From positions 62,001-126,000 of the forward strand of contig NZ_LGUR01000151.1 of assembly GCF_001270495.1 (NCBI RefSeq): 64,000 nucleotides of DNA. Reading direction: 5' to 3'. Of the stretch, positions 25,073 through 34,206 are shown piece by piece. Positions within the stretch are counted from its first letter, which is position 1. Each line of letters starts with the position of its first letter. Under the pieces are notes generated by a model. The model had not been told where the DNA came from. It made no database searches and saw only the letters and a program-made list of their open reading frames with translations. The DNA comes from Streptomyces viridochromogenes (GTDB taxonomy: Bacteria; Actinomycetota; Actinomycetes; Streptomycetales; Streptomycetaceae). The translations under genes were made by a program, and so were the position numbers.

Positions 25073-26359
25073 CTACGAACCCGACCGCGCCGTCAACGCC
25101 GCATCCGCAGCCACCCCGACGATCGCCCGCACCTGGGCGATGATGTCCAGCCGGTTCCGCACGAACTCGGGGTCGGTCACCGACCCCGACGCCGGATCGG
25201 TGTTGCCCGCCCCGAACTGCAGCACCGGCGTGTGCACATGCCCGCCCGGCAGCGTGTCGTGCAGCCCCAGCCGGTCCCGGAGCAGCGTCGCCCGGTAGGC
25301 GATCTCGTTGGAGAGGTAGTCCCCGCCGCCCCCCGCCCGCGCGGTGGACCCGGGCGTCGGCCCGTCCGGCCGTACGACGGCCTCCGTACCTCCCGCCGGG
25401 ATCTCGGTGACGCTCGTGTTGTCGTACACGGGGAAACGGCCGGTGTTCGCGGCCACGATCTCCTCGTACGGCAGGGTCGTCGACGTCCACTGCGGCTGCG
25501 AGGCCGGATCGGCGACGGGGATGGTCCCGGTCCGGCCGATGTTGTCGTTGTCCCCGAAGCCGCCCCGCCAGGCCCCGTTGGTCCGCTCGACGTCGAACCG
25601 CCCGACGCGCCCCTGGCTCACGGTCGTGAACAGGTCGACCTGCCTCAGATACGGCCGCAGCGTCCGCTCCACCGTCCCCTCGGCGAAGTCCCGCCAGCGC
25701 ACCGGGAACACGACGGTCTCCACCCGCGCCGGACCCTCCGCCGTCTCGATCACCGTGCCGTCGAGGGCGAGCGCGGTGGCCCCGGACGGGTTGGAGATGC
25801 GGATGTCGCGGTCGAGGGTGAAGGGGTCGAAGCCGGTGACGAGGATCCGCTTGATCCCCTTGCCGCCGTGCGGGTGACGAAGGTCGGTCTGCCCGCGGGA
25901 GACCCGCTCCAGCGTGTCGAGCAACGCGGCCCGCCGGGCGTCGCTCAGCCCGAACCCCGGCTCCCAGGTGCGCACTTCCCGAGTCATCGACAACCGTGCC
26001 CAGTACAGCGGCCGGTCGTCGTCCCGGCTCAGGCCCGCCTCTTGCCCGTCACCACCCGCCGGACCGCGCCCCTGCGCCCGGTCGACGGCCCGCCGCCACA
26101 GCGCCGACCCCTCCCGCTCGACGACACGGCGAGCCTGCGCGTAGGAGCGCGCCGCGGCGAGGTCCTCGGCGAACTCCGTTGTGGGGGCGTCGAATCCGGA
26201 GCGGCGCAGGATCTCCTGCGGGGCCGCCCTGTCGAGGCGCTGCTCCTCGACGGTCGGGGCGGGCGCCGTCCGGGCGGCGGCTGCCCCGGTCGTGGGGACG
26301 GAGAGGCCGGCCAGCAGGGCCAAGCCGAGGACACCGGTCCTGACGCGTAGGGAATTCAA
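25073..26359 (-). CDS. Secreted pyroglutamyl-peptidase I-like protein (catalytic Cys replaced)
   Basis: The protein has 428 residues with a signal peptide (VLGLALLAGLSVPTTGAAAA). A helical region of about 120 residues precedes a C15 pyroglutamyl-peptidase-like domain that starts at ILVTGFDPFTLD. The family's Glu region (QGRVGRFDVERTN) and His region (GHVHTPVLQFGAGNT) are recognisable. The segment that normally reads T-x-V-C-N is GGDYLSNEIAYRA here, with Ser in place of the nucleophilic Cys. Activity as a classical cysteine peptidase is therefore doubtful. The start is TTG at 26359, with GGAAGGA about 11 nt upstream and a good signal peptide; it is only moderately sure. Confidence 0.8.
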   Translation of the reverse strand: MNSLRVRTGVLGLALLAGLSVPTTGAAAARTAPAPTVEEQRLDRAAPQEILRRSGFDAPTTEFAEDLAAARSYAQARRVVEREGSALWRRAVDRAQGRGPAGGDGQEAGLSRDDDRPLYWARLSMTREVRTWEPGFGLSDARRAALLDTLERVSRGQTDLRHPHGGKGIKRILVTGFDPFTLDRDIRISNPSGATALALDGTVIETAEGPARVETVVFPVRWRDFAEGTVERTLRPYLRQVDLFTTVSQGRVGRFDVERTNGAWRGGFGDNDNIGRTGTIPVADPASQPQWTSTTLPYEEIVAANTGRFPVYDNTSVTEIPAGGTEAVVRPDGPTPGSTARAGGGGDYLSNEIAYRATLLRDRLGLHDTLPGGHVHTPVLQFGAGNTDPASGSVTDPEFVRNRLDIIAQVRAIVGVAADAALTARSGS

Positions 26360-26479
26360 GGGAGTTGCGGTCCTTCCGGCACGGTGGGGGAGCGTGGTGC
26401 GGGACGCCGGAAGTATCGCGTGACGGGAGTGGTCTACGCCATGGTGCGTCTGCCATGGTGGGAGGAATCCCCGCCGCCG

Positions 26480-27052
26480 TCAGGCCGGATCCGTCGGGTT
26501 CTCGCCGAGCAGCCGGAGGAAGTCCCGGAACGCGCCCGGCATGTCCACCGACTCGGGGTCCAGGAGCCACTGGTACTGCAGTCCGTCCATGACGGCGACC
26601 AGCAGCGGCGCCGTACGCTCCGGCGTCAGACCGTTCGGCAGCCGGTCGCCGTACTCGGCGCGCAGCACCTCGGCCATGCTCGCGCGGACGTCCGTGTACC
26701 GCCCGGTGAAGTACGCCCGCGCCGGATGCCCTTCCGTGACGCTCTCGCCGAGCAGTGCGGAGAAGGTCTGGATGATACCGGGCCGCATCGCGTTGTACTC
26801 GACGAGTGAGGCCAGCAGGTCGATCCGCCACCGCGTGTTGGGCACGGCGTCCCACTGGTCCCGCTCCTGGAGCACGGCGACGAGCAGGGCGTCCTTGGTC
26901 GGGAAGTAGTGCAGCAGTCCCTGCTGCGTCAGCCCGACCCGCTCCGCGACCGCGGCCAGGCTCGCCCCCCGGTAACCGCGCTCGGCGATCACTTCCAGGG
27001 CCGCCCGGACGATCTCGGCCCGGCGCTCCTCGCTTCTGACCCTCGCGTTCAT
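26480..27052 (-). CDS. TetR family transcriptional regulator
   Basis: The protein is about 190 residues with an N-terminal TetR helix-turn-helix (EERRAEIVRAALEVIAERGYRG... VAERVGLTQQGLLHYFPTKDAL). The Q-G-L-L-H-Y-F-P-T signature and C-terminal domain (TetR_C_6-like) suggest regulation of carbohydrate or detoxification genes. The ATG at 27052 (MNARVRSEE) has GGTGA upstream; an ATG at 27070 has none. It is divergent from the GH3 gene across an AT-rich gap, so control of that beta-glycosidase is plausible. Confidence 0.88.
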   Translation of the reverse strand: MNARVRSEERRAEIVRAALEVIAERGYRGASLAAVAERVGLTQQGLLHYFPTKDALLVAVLQERDQWDAVPNTRWRIDLLASLVEYNAMRPGIIQTFSALLGESVTEGHPARAYFTGRYTDVRASMAEVLRAEYGDRLPNGLTPERTAPLLVAVMDGLQYQWLLDPESVDMPGAFRDFLRLLGENPTDPA

Positions 27053-27177
27053 GGCGTCACCGTACGGCATCGTCGTACTGGAAATATAACAGCAAAATAA
27101 CGAAACCTACCGGTCTACAGGTGGCCGATGCAGGATGGGGGCAGGCACAGCCCCGGACTCAACGAGGAGGCACCGCG

Positions 27178-29613
27178 ATGGCGGGAACCCGCACCCAGGC
27201 CGACGAAGCGCGCGAGGCGGTCGTCGAGGCAGCCCTCGCCCGGCTCGGCCTCGACGCGAAGGCCCGGCTGCTCTCCGGGCAGGACACCTGGACCCTGCCC
27301 GCGCTCCCCGAGATCGGCCTGAAGTCCCTCGTGATGTCCGACGGCCCGATCGGCGTCCGGGGTGTGCGCTGGACCGCCGACGACCCGTCCGTCGCGCTGC
27401 CCTCACCCACCGCCCTCGCCGCCGCCTGGGACCCGGAACTCGCCCGCAGGGCAGGCGTGTTGCTCGCCCAGGAGGCCCGCCGAAAGGGTGTCCATGTGCT
27501 TCTCGCCCCGACCGTCAACCTCCATCGCTCCCCGCTCGGCGGGCGGCACTTCGAGGCCTACAGCGAGGACCCTTGCCTGACGGGGAAGATCGGCGCGGGC
27601 TATGTGAACGGCGTCCAGTCCGGCGGCGTGGGCACCACGGTCAAGCACTTCGTCGCCAACGACGCCGAGACCGAGCGGTTCACCGTGAACAACAAGGTGA
27701 GCGAACGCGCCCTGCGCGAGCTGTACCTGGCGCCCTTCGAGGCCATCGTCGAGAACGCCCACCCCTGGGGCATCATGACCGCCTACAACACGGTCAACGG
27801 CACGACGATGACCGAGCACCACTACCTGGTGAACGAGGTCCTGCGCGGCGAATGGGGCTTCGACGGCTACAACGTCTCCGACTGGATGGCCGCCCGGTCG
27901 ACGGTCGCCGCCATCGAGGGCGGTCTCGACGCCGCCATGCCCGGCCCGCGGACCGTCTACGGAGAGCCCCTCGCCCAGGCCGTACGGGACGGGCGGGTCG
28001 CCGAGGCCAAGGTCGACGACGCCGTACGCAACGTCCTGCGGCTCGCCGCCCGCGTCGGCATCCTCGACGGCGCCGAGCCGGTCGTCACCGAGCATCCCCG
28101 GACCGTCGACGGCGCCGAGCTGGCCCGCGAGATCGCCCGCCGCTCCTTCGTCCTGGTCCGCAACCAGGGCGCCCTCCCGCTGCGGCCGACCGGCACCGTC
28201 GCGCTCATCGGCGCCGCCGCCCGCGACGCCCGAGTCCTCGGCGGCGGCTCCGCCACCGTCTTCCCCGACCGGATCGTCTCCCCGCTCGACGGCCTCACCG
28301 CCGCCCTCCCCGAGGGCGCCCTGACCTACTCGGTCGGCGCCGACCCGAACACCGAACTCGGCGTCGCCGACAAGGGCTTCGAACTGCGGGCCGTGTGCCG
28401 GGACGCCGACGGGAACGTCATCGGCACCGCCTCCGCCCCGAACGGCCACGTCCAGTGGATGGGCGACGACCTCCCCGACGGCGTGACCCACGAGACGCTG
28501 CACACCGTCGAGCTGACCGGCACCTTCACCCCGCGCGACACCGGCGCGCACACCTTCGGCATCAAGGGCATCGGCGCCTTCAAGCTCACCGTCGACGGGA
28601 CCACGTACTTCGACGACGACCAGCGCCCCGCCAAGGACGACCCCTTCATCACCTTCTTCGGCGCCCCCGTCGCCCACGGCCGGCCCGAACTCACCGCCGG
28701 CGAACCGGTCGAGGTCTCCCTGACGTACGTCGTCGAGTTCCCCGAGGACATCCCGATGAAGGTCGTCGCCTTCACGCTCTCCCACCAGGAGCCGCAGCGC
28801 GACCCCGACGAACTGATCGCCGAGGCCGTCGAGGCCGCCCGGAGCGCCGACGCGGCCGTCGTCGTGGTCGCCACCACCGAGCGCGTCGAGTCCGAGGGCT
28901 TCGACCGCACGGACCTGACCCTGCCCGGCCGCCAGGACGACCTGGTCCGCGCCGTCGCCGCCGCCAACCCCCGCACCGTCGTGGTCGTCAACTCCGGCTC
29001 CCCGGTGGAACTGCCGTGGCGGGAGGAGGTCGCGGCCGTGCTGCTCAGCTGGTTCCCCGGCCAGGAGGGCGGCGCCGCCCTGGCCGACGTTCTCACCGGA
29101 GCGCACGAGCCCGGCGGCCGGCTGCCCACCACCTGGGGCTCCCTGGCCGACGCCCCCGTCACCCAGGTAGCCCCCTCGGCCGGCGAACTCCCCTACACCG
29201 AGGACGTCTTCATCGGCTACCGCGCCTGGGAGAAGGAGGGCCGGGTCCCGTCGTACCCCTTCGGGCACGGCCTCGGCTACACCGAGTGGACCTACGAGTC
29301 GGCCAAGGTCGAGGGCACCACGGTCACGGTCCGCGTCCGCAACTCCGGCGAACGCGCGGGGCGCGAGGTCGTGCAGGTCTACCTGGCGCCGACCGAGCCC
29401 GACGCCGGCCGCCCGGCACGGTGGCTGGCCGGCTTCGCGGGTGTGGAGGCGGGGCCGGGGGAGACGGCCGAAGCGGTGATCGACATTCCCCGCCGGGCCT
29501 TCGAGACGTGGGACGAGACGACCAATGCGTGGACCTTTGTGAAGGGTTCGTACGAGATCCAGGTGAGCCGCTCGATCGCCGACCGTCGAGTGACGGCGAC
29601 GATTAACGTCTGA
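27178..29613 (+). CDS. Glycoside hydrolase family 3 beta-glycosidase with PA14-type insert
   Basis: The protein has 811 residues with no signal peptide, hence intracellular. The N-terminal (beta/alpha)8 domain has VKHFVANDAETERF and the nucleophile Asp235 in YNVSDWMA. The alpha/beta sandwich domain includes LVRNQGALPL. An inserted PA14-like beta domain lies around GFELRAVCRDADGNVIGT to FKLTVDGTTYFDD, and the C-terminus is a fibronectin-III-like domain. This is the layout of bacterial beta-glucosidases with PA14 such as BglX-related enzymes. The ATG at 27178 has GAGGAGG 7 nt upstream; the upstream in-frame ATG/GTG has none. It probably hydrolyses imported beta-oligosaccharides. An aldose epimerase gene follows in convergent orientation. 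Confidence 0.93.
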   Translation: MAGTRTQADEAREAVVEAALARLGLDAKARLLSGQDTWTLPALPEIGLKSLVMSDGPIGVRGVRWTADDPSVALPSPTALAAAWDPELARRAGVLLAQEARRKGVHVLLAPTVNLHRSPLGGRHFEAYSEDPCLTGKIGAGYVNGVQSGGVGTTVKHFVANDAETERFTVNNKVSERALRELYLAPFEAIVENAHPWGIMTAYNTVNGTTMTEHHYLVNEVLRGEWGFDGYNVSDWMAARSTVAAIEGGLDAAMPGPRTVYGEPLAQAVRDGRVAEAKVDDAVRNVLRLAARVGILDGAEPVVTEHPRTVDGAELAREIARRSFVLVRNQGALPLRPTGTVALIGAAARDARVLGGGSATVFPDRIVSPLDGLTAALPEGALTYSVGADPNTELGVADKGFELRAVCRDADGNVIGTASAPNGHVQWMGDDLPDGVTHETLHTVELTGTFTPRDTGAHTFGIKGIGAFKLTVDGTTYFDDDQRPAKDDPFITFFGAPVAHGRPELTAGEPVEVSLTYVVEFPEDIPMKVVAFTLSHQEPQRDPDELIAEAVEAARSADAAVVVVATTERVESEGFDRTDLTLPGRQDDLVRAVAAANPRTVVVVNSGSPVELPWREEVAAVLLSWFPGQEGGAALADVLTGAHEPGGRLPTTWGSLADAPVTQVAPSAGELPYTEDVFIGYRAWEKEGRVPSYPFGHGLGYTEWTYESAKVEGTTVTVRVRNSGERAGREVVQVYLAPTEPDAGRPARWLAGFAGVEAGPGETAEAVIDIPRRAFETWDETTNAWTFVKGSYEIQVSRSIADRRVTATINV

Positions 29614-29636
29614 TCCGGGAGAAGTGCCCCAGGAAC

Positions 29637-29672
29637 AGCCCCGGTCCGGGTCCTGACGCCCGGGCCGGGGCT
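29637..29672. terminator. Bidirectional hairpin terminator
   Basis: A 14-bp stem AGCCCCGGTCCGGG / CCCGGGCCGGGGCT (one U-G wobble) with an 8-nt loop lies between converging GH3 and aldose epimerase genes. Confidence 0.8.
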
Positions 29673-29684
29673 ACTGGCGACAAC

Positions 29685-30662
29685 TCAGCGGGCCGAGAAG
29701 CCGTACACCGTCTCCGAACGGAACACCTCGCCCGGCCGCAGCACCGTGCTCGGGAACTCCGGCCGGTTCGGGGAGTCCGGGAAGTGCTGGGTCTCCAGCG
29801 CGATGCCGTCGCCCGGCGCGAACGGCTCGGCGAGATGGTCGGCGGTGTACAGCTGCAGTCCGGGCTCGGTGGTCGCCACCGTGAGCGCCCGCCCGGTCGA
29901 CGGGTCGTACAGCTCGGCCACCTCCTGCGCACGCCCCGTCACCCCCTTGTCCAGCACGAAGTTGTGGTCGTACCCGGCGCCGACCTTCCGCGCCTCGCGG
30001 AAGTCGAAGCGGGTGTCCGCGACCTCGTCCAGGGAGCCGGTCGGGATGAGATCCGCGTCGACCGGCGTGAACCGGGAGGCGGCCAGCCGCAGTTCATGCC
30101 CGCCCGCGTTCCCCGCCTGCGCCCCGGCGAGATTGAAGTAGCCGTGATGGGTCAGGTTCACCACGGTCGGCGCGTCCGTCACCGCCTCGTACGCGATCCG
30201 CAGCGCCCCGTCGGCCTCCAGCGTGTAGGTCGCCGAGACGTCGAGCCGCCCGGGAAAGCCCTCCTCGCCGTGCGGGCTGACCCGGCTCAGGCGCACCCCG
30301 TGCTCGACCGGCGTCACGTCCCACACCCGCTTGTCGAAGCCGCGCTCGCCGCCGTGCAGGGAGTTGGGCGCGTTGTTGGGATCGAGCGCGTACGTCAGGC
30401 CGTCCAGCGGAAAGCGGCCGCCCGCGATCCGGTTGGCGTACCGCCCGATGAGAGCGCCGAGATAGGGCCCGGGGTGGGTGAGATACCCGTCCAGGTCGGC
30501 GAAGCCCAGCACTACGTTCGCCGAGTGCCCGTCCCGGTCGGGCACCTCCAGCGACTGCACGATCCCGCCGTACGACAGCACCCGTACCCGAACGCCCGCG
30601 CGCTCCAGGGTCCAGCGATGGACCTCTGCGCCGTCGGAAAGTGTGCCGAAGTGTTCGCTCAT
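29685..30662 (-). CDS. Aldose 1-epimerase (galactose mutarotase)
   Basis: This 325-residue GalM-family protein interconverts alpha and beta anomers of hexoses such as galactose or glucose. Motifs are NRIAGGRFPLDG, NNAPNSLHGGERGFDKRVW (substrate His), NLTHHGYFNLAG (second His) and ALETQHFPDSPN (catalytic Glu region near the C-terminus). The length is normal for the cytoplasmic family. The ATG at 30662 is close to the end of the SGNH gene (stop at 30673), so the two minus-strand genes are probably one operon. Its neighbour is the GH3 enzyme, which releases sugars. Confidence 0.92.
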   Translation of the reverse strand: MSEHFGTLSDGAEVHRWTLERAGVRVRVLSYGGIVQSLEVPDRDGHSANVVLGFADLDGYLTHPGPYLGALIGRYANRIAGGRFPLDGLTYALDPNNAPNSLHGGERGFDKRVWDVTPVEHGVRLSRVSPHGEEGFPGRLDVSATYTLEADGALRIAYEAVTDAPTVVNLTHHGYFNLAGAQAGNAGGHELRLAASRFTPVDADLIPTGSLDEVADTRFDFREARKVGAGYDHNFVLDKGVTGRAQEVAELYDPSTGRALTVATTEPGLQLYTADHLAEPFAPGDGIALETQHFPDSPNRPEFPSTVLRPGEVFRSETVYGFSAR

Positions 30663-30672
30663 GAGCGGAACA

Positions 30673-31563
30673 CTAGTTCGTGACCGTCCGGTAGGCGATC
30701 TCGGCCAGTCGCGCCTGACCGTTCACACTCGGATGGAACCAGTCCCACTGACTCAGCTGTGTGCCGCCGAAGCGGAACTCGTACACCGCGCCGTCGTCGA
30801 ACCGGCACCGGCGGTCCTTCGCGCAGACCTCCTTCAGCACCTTGTTGTACGCCTCGACCCGCGCCTGCACCGTCTCGCGCCGCTGCTCGGCCGCCGCCGT
30901 GAGGGACTCGGCGTCGCCCAGCATCGACGGGCAGATACCGAGCTTCCACACCTGCCTGCCCACCGGGCTGGTACGCCCCTGCTCCCACAGCCGCATCAGG
31001 TTCGGCACGCTCGCCACATACACCTGGGTCTTCGGCAGCGCCTCCCGCAACGTGCCCATGGCGTCCTCGAACTGCGTCCGGAAGTCGGCCACCGACGTCA
31101 TCGCTTCGGGCGTGTCCCGGCAGGCGTCGTTCGCCCCCGCCATCACCGCGACCAGCTCCGGCTTGTGCGCCACCGCCCGGGCCATCTGCCCGGCCACATC
31201 CACCATCCGCGCCCCGGTCACCGCGTGGTTCCAGCTGTGCTCGGCCGCGTTGGCCTTGCCCAGCAGCCGCACGGCGAGACTGTCGACCTGGGGACTGCTG
31301 CCGGTCGCCCACGACACCTCGGGACAGTCCGCCAGGACCGTACAGGCGTCGAAACCCGTCGTGATGGAGTCGCCTACGGCCGCGACCGACGCGGGACTGC
31401 GGTCCCAGGCCGGAGTCGGCTTCGGCGACGGCCGCGCGCTCGCCGCGTCGGAGCCGGACGGCGCCGGGGAGTTGCCGCCCACGGCGTCACAGCCGGCGAC
31501 GCCCAGCACGGTCGCGGTCACGGCGGCGAAGACCGCGCGCGCAAGGTGCCGTCGCTTCGGCAT
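30673..31563 (-). CDS. SGNH/GDSL hydrolase lipoprotein
   Basis: The protein has 296 residues. It has a lipoprotein signal with lipobox V-A-G-C (VLGVAGCDAV), then a Ser/Pro-rich linker. The SGNH hydrolase domain follows: block I VAVGDSITTGFD (Ser nucleophile), block III AGANDACRD and block V WDWFHPSVNG (Asp/His). Such esterases or lipases act on acyl or acetyl groups outside the membrane. The ATG at 31563 starts the signal peptide. It is likely co-transcribed with the downstream aldose epimerase gene (10 bp gap). Confidence 0.9.
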   Translation of the reverse strand: MPKRRHLARAVFAAVTATVLGVAGCDAVGGNSPAPSGSDAASARPSPKPTPAWDRSPASVAAVGDSITTGFDACTVLADCPEVSWATGSSPQVDSLAVRLLGKANAAEHSWNHAVTGARMVDVAGQMARAVAHKPELVAVMAGANDACRDTPEAMTSVADFRTQFEDAMGTLREALPKTQVYVASVPNLMRLWEQGRTSPVGRQVWKLGICPSMLGDAESLTAAAEQRRETVQARVEAYNKVLKEVCAKDRRCRFDDGAVYEFRFGGTQLSQWDWFHPSVNGQARLAEIAYRTVTN

Positions 31564-31818
31564 CCGTGGTCCATCCCCTCGCTCGTCCCCGTCATGGTTT
31601 CCAACCCATGACAACGCACAAGGGTTCCCGCCCGGCTCATGCAACGGCTCACACCCGTACAAGCGTCCTGCCGGGTGAATGGCGGGCGTTTCGCGGCACC
31701 GGGACCGACGGTACGTCACACTCCTTGCGCCGCCGCACGGTAGCCTCGCCATCAACGTGGCTGCCCGGCCACTATCGTCCGCCAGTTCGCAAGATGTCCG
31801 CTCTGCCCGGAGGTCCCG

Positions 31819-32313
31819 GTGACGACACGTGGAGTTCTGTACGTGCACTCCGCGCCGCGCGCGCTGTGCCCGCATGTCGAGTGGGCCGTCGCCGGGGTGC
31901 TCGGCACGCGCGTCAACCTCGACTGGATCCGGCAGCCGGCCGCGCCCGGCACCTGGCGCTCGGAGTTCTCCTGGCAGGCCGAGGCGGGCACGGCCTCCAA
32001 GCTGGCCTCGGCGCTGCGCGGCTGGCATCTGCTCCGCTTCGAGGTGACGGCCGAGCCCTGCCCCACCGCCGAGGGCGAGCGCTACAGCTGCACCCCCGAC
32101 CTGGGCATCTTCCACGCCGTCACCGGCATCCACGGCGACATCCTCATCCCCGAGGACCGGTTGAGGGCGGCCCTGGCACGTTCACAGCGCGGCGAGACCG
32201 AACTGGAGGCGGAGATCGCCAAGCTCCTGGGCAAGCCGTGGGACGACGAGCTGGAGCCATTCAGGTACGCGGGCGAAGGCGCCCCGGTCCGCTGGCTCCA
32301 CCAGGTCGTTTAG
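31819..32313 (+). CDS. DUF3145 family protein
   Basis: This 164-residue soluble actinobacterial protein begins MTTRGVLYVHSAPRALCPHVEWA and ends APVRWLHQVV, as I recall for DUF3145. No function is known. Two cysteines (EPCPTAEG and YSCTPDL) are spaced along the central sheet. The GTG at 31819 has GGAGG 6 nt upstream. The 255-bp gap to the divergent SGNH gene contains no other gene I can support. It lies next to the fab cluster. Confidence 0.87.
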   Translation: MTTRGVLYVHSAPRALCPHVEWAVAGVLGTRVNLDWIRQPAAPGTWRSEFSWQAEAGTASKLASALRGWHLLRFEVTAEPCPTAEGERYSCTPDLGIFHAVTGIHGDILIPEDRLRAALARSQRGETELEAEIAKLLGKPWDDELEPFRYAGEGAPVRWLHQVV

Positions 32314-32340
32314 AGAGACAAGGGCGGCGACGCCGAGTCT

Positions 32341-32417
32341 TTCAGGGGCGCGGGGCTGTATCGATGTGCGGCTCCGCCGCGTGGGCGCGACAAGCCCCCA
32401 CCGGCTCGCAGCCGGCC
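32341..32417. repeat. Interspersed GGGGCGCGGGG repeat, copy 1
   Basis: AGGGGCGCGGGGCTGTATCG, then TGCGGCTCCGCCGCGTGGGC (internal hairpin), then AAGCCCCCACCGGC. It lies between the converging DUF3145 and fabF genes and probably doubles as a terminator. Close relatives are at 57690 and 63591. Confidence 0.7.
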
Positions 32418-32490
32418 AACAACAGAACCACCAACGGCGAATGGCCCGAACTCTTCTCAGAGTCCGGGCCACCTTCAGCCAACGCCGGTT

Positions 32491-33762
32491 TCAGACCGAT
32501 CGGAACGCCAGCACAACATTGTGCCCACCGAACCCGAACGAGTCGTTCAGCGCAGCGATCCGCCCCTCGACAGGCAACTTCCGCGCCTCCCCACGGATGA
32601 CGTCGGCGTTCGCCTCGGCCTCCGGGTCAAGGTTCTCGACGTTGATGGTCGGCGGAGCCACCCGGTGGTACAGCGCGAGCACCGTCGCGACCGACTCGAC
32701 ACCACCGGCACCACCCAGCAGGTGCCCCGTCATCGACTTGGTGGCCGACACGGCCATGTGGTCGGCGTCGTCACCGAACACCTTCCGCAGCGCCTTGAGC
32801 TCGGCGATGTCACCGGCCGGCGTCGACGTCGCGTGCGCGTTGACGTGCACGATCTCCGCCGGGTCCAGGTCGGTACGGTCCAGCAGGTTCTGCAGGGCCT
32901 GCGAGATTCCGCGCCCCTCGGGCTCGGGCTGCACGATGTCGTGGGCGTCGGCGGAGATGCCCTGGCCGACCGCCTCCGCGTACACACGGGCCCCGCGCTT
33001 CGCGGCGTGCTCGGCGGACTCCAGGACGATCACGCCGGCGCCCTCACCGAGGACGAAGCCGTCCCGGGCGACGTCGTAGGGACGCGATGCGCCCTGCGGG
33101 TCGTCGTTGTTCTTGGACATCGCCATCATGTTGCCGAACGCGGCGATGGGCAGCGGGTGGATCGCCGCCTCCGTGCCACCCGCGACGACGATGTCGGCGC
33201 GGCCGGTGCGGATCATCTCGATGGCGTAGCCGATGGCCTCGGCGCCCGACGCGCAGGCGGAGACCGGCGTGTGCACGCCCGCACGGGCGCCCACGAGCAG
33301 GCCCACGTTCGCGGAAGGGCCGTTCGGCATCAGCATCGGGACGGTGTGCGGGGAGACGCGGCGGACGCCCTTCTCCTTCAGCACGTCGTACTGGTCGAGC
33401 AGCGTCGTCACGCCACCGATGCCGGAGGCGACGACCGCGCCGAGGCGGTCGGGGTCGACGGTCGGGTCCTCACCGGCCTTGGCCTCGAACCCGGCGTCGG
33501 CCCACGCCTCCTTGGCCGCGATCAGCGCGAACTGCGCCGAGCGGTCCAGGCGGCGGGCCTGCGGCCGCGGGATGACCTCGGTCGGCTCCACGGCCACCGG
33601 CGCGGCGATACGGACCGCCTGATCGGCGGCCCACTCCTGCTCCAGGGGCTTGACGCCGGACTTGCCGGCGATCAGGCCCTCCCAGGTAGAGGCTGCGTCG
33701 CCACCCAGCGGTGTGGTTGCGCCGATACCGGTGACGACCACGGTGCGATTGGTCGGGCTCAC
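32491..33762 (-). CDS. fabF: 3-oxoacyl-ACP synthase II (FabF)
   Basis: This 423-residue thiolase-fold condensing enzyme elongates acyl-ACP with malonyl-ACP in type II fatty acid synthesis. The catalytic Cys170 lies in VSACASGAEA, and the two histidines in NAHATSTPAGD and SMTGHLLGG. The length is normal. It is the last gene of the fasR-fabD-fabH-acpP-fabF cluster, 84 bp after acpP. Confidence 0.97.
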   Translation of the reverse strand: MSPTNRTVVVTGIGATTPLGGDAASTWEGLIAGKSGVKPLEQEWAADQAVRIAAPVAVEPTEVIPRPQARRLDRSAQFALIAAKEAWADAGFEAKAGEDPTVDPDRLGAVVASGIGGVTTLLDQYDVLKEKGVRRVSPHTVPMLMPNGPSANVGLLVGARAGVHTPVSACASGAEAIGYAIEMIRTGRADIVVAGGTEAAIHPLPIAAFGNMMAMSKNNDDPQGASRPYDVARDGFVLGEGAGVIVLESAEHAAKRGARVYAEAVGQGISADAHDIVQPEPEGRGISQALQNLLDRTDLDPAEIVHVNAHATSTPAGDIAELKALRKVFGDDADHMAVSATKSMTGHLLGGAGGVESVATVLALYHRVAPPTINVENLDPEAEANADVIRGEARKLPVEGRIAALNDSFGFGGHNVVLAFRSV

Positions 33763-33846
33763 GGGAATTCTTTCTCCAAGGAATGGGGATTCAGCGGCGC
33801 CACCGCCGGGTGGCGGGGCAGTCAGCCCAGGGAGGTGATCGGAGGA

Positions 33847-34095
33847 TCAGCCCTGGTGCTTGAGGATGTAGTCGGTCGCGTCGCCCACCGTCTTGAGGTT
33901 CTTGACGTCCTCGTCGGGGATCTTGACGTCGAAGCGCTCCTCGGCGGCGACGACGACCTCGACCATGGACAGCGAGTCGACGTCCAGGTCGTCGGTGAAG
34001 GACTTGTCCAGCTGGACGTCCTCAACCGGGATGCCGGCGATCTCGTTCACGATGTCGGCGAGACCGGCGACGATCTCTTCCTGAGTGGCGGCCAT
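33847..34095 (-). CDS. acpP: Acyl carrier protein
   Basis: This 82-residue acidic protein carries the phosphopantetheine-attachment Ser41 in DLDVDSLSMVEV. It carries growing acyl chains for the fatty acid synthase. The ATG is preceded by GAAGGAGCGCCAAG. It sits between fabH and fabF; a hairpin in the 111-bp fabH-acpP gap may adjust its expression relative to the upstream genes. Confidence 0.97.
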   Translation of the reverse strand: MAATQEEIVAGLADIVNEIAGIPVEDVQLDKSFTDDLDVDSLSMVEVVVAAEERFDVKIPDEDVKNLKTVGDATDYILKHQG

Positions 34096-34173
34096 CTTGG
34101 CGCTCCTTCGTTGTTGTTCAGGTTGTTCAGAGGGTTTCGGCTCCCGCCGCGGCAGCGGCAGGTGGTGCTCTTC

Positions 34174-34201
34174 CCGTGCCGGCTCGTGAGATCCGGCACG
34201 G
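34174..34201 (-). terminator. Intra-operon hairpin between fabH and acpP
   Basis: A perfect 9-bp stem CCGTGCCGG / CCGGCACGG with a 10-nt loop starts 6 nt past the fabH stop. There is no T-tract, so it may be a partial terminator or an mRNA-stability element. Confidence 0.55.
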
Positions 34202-34206
34202 AGTGC

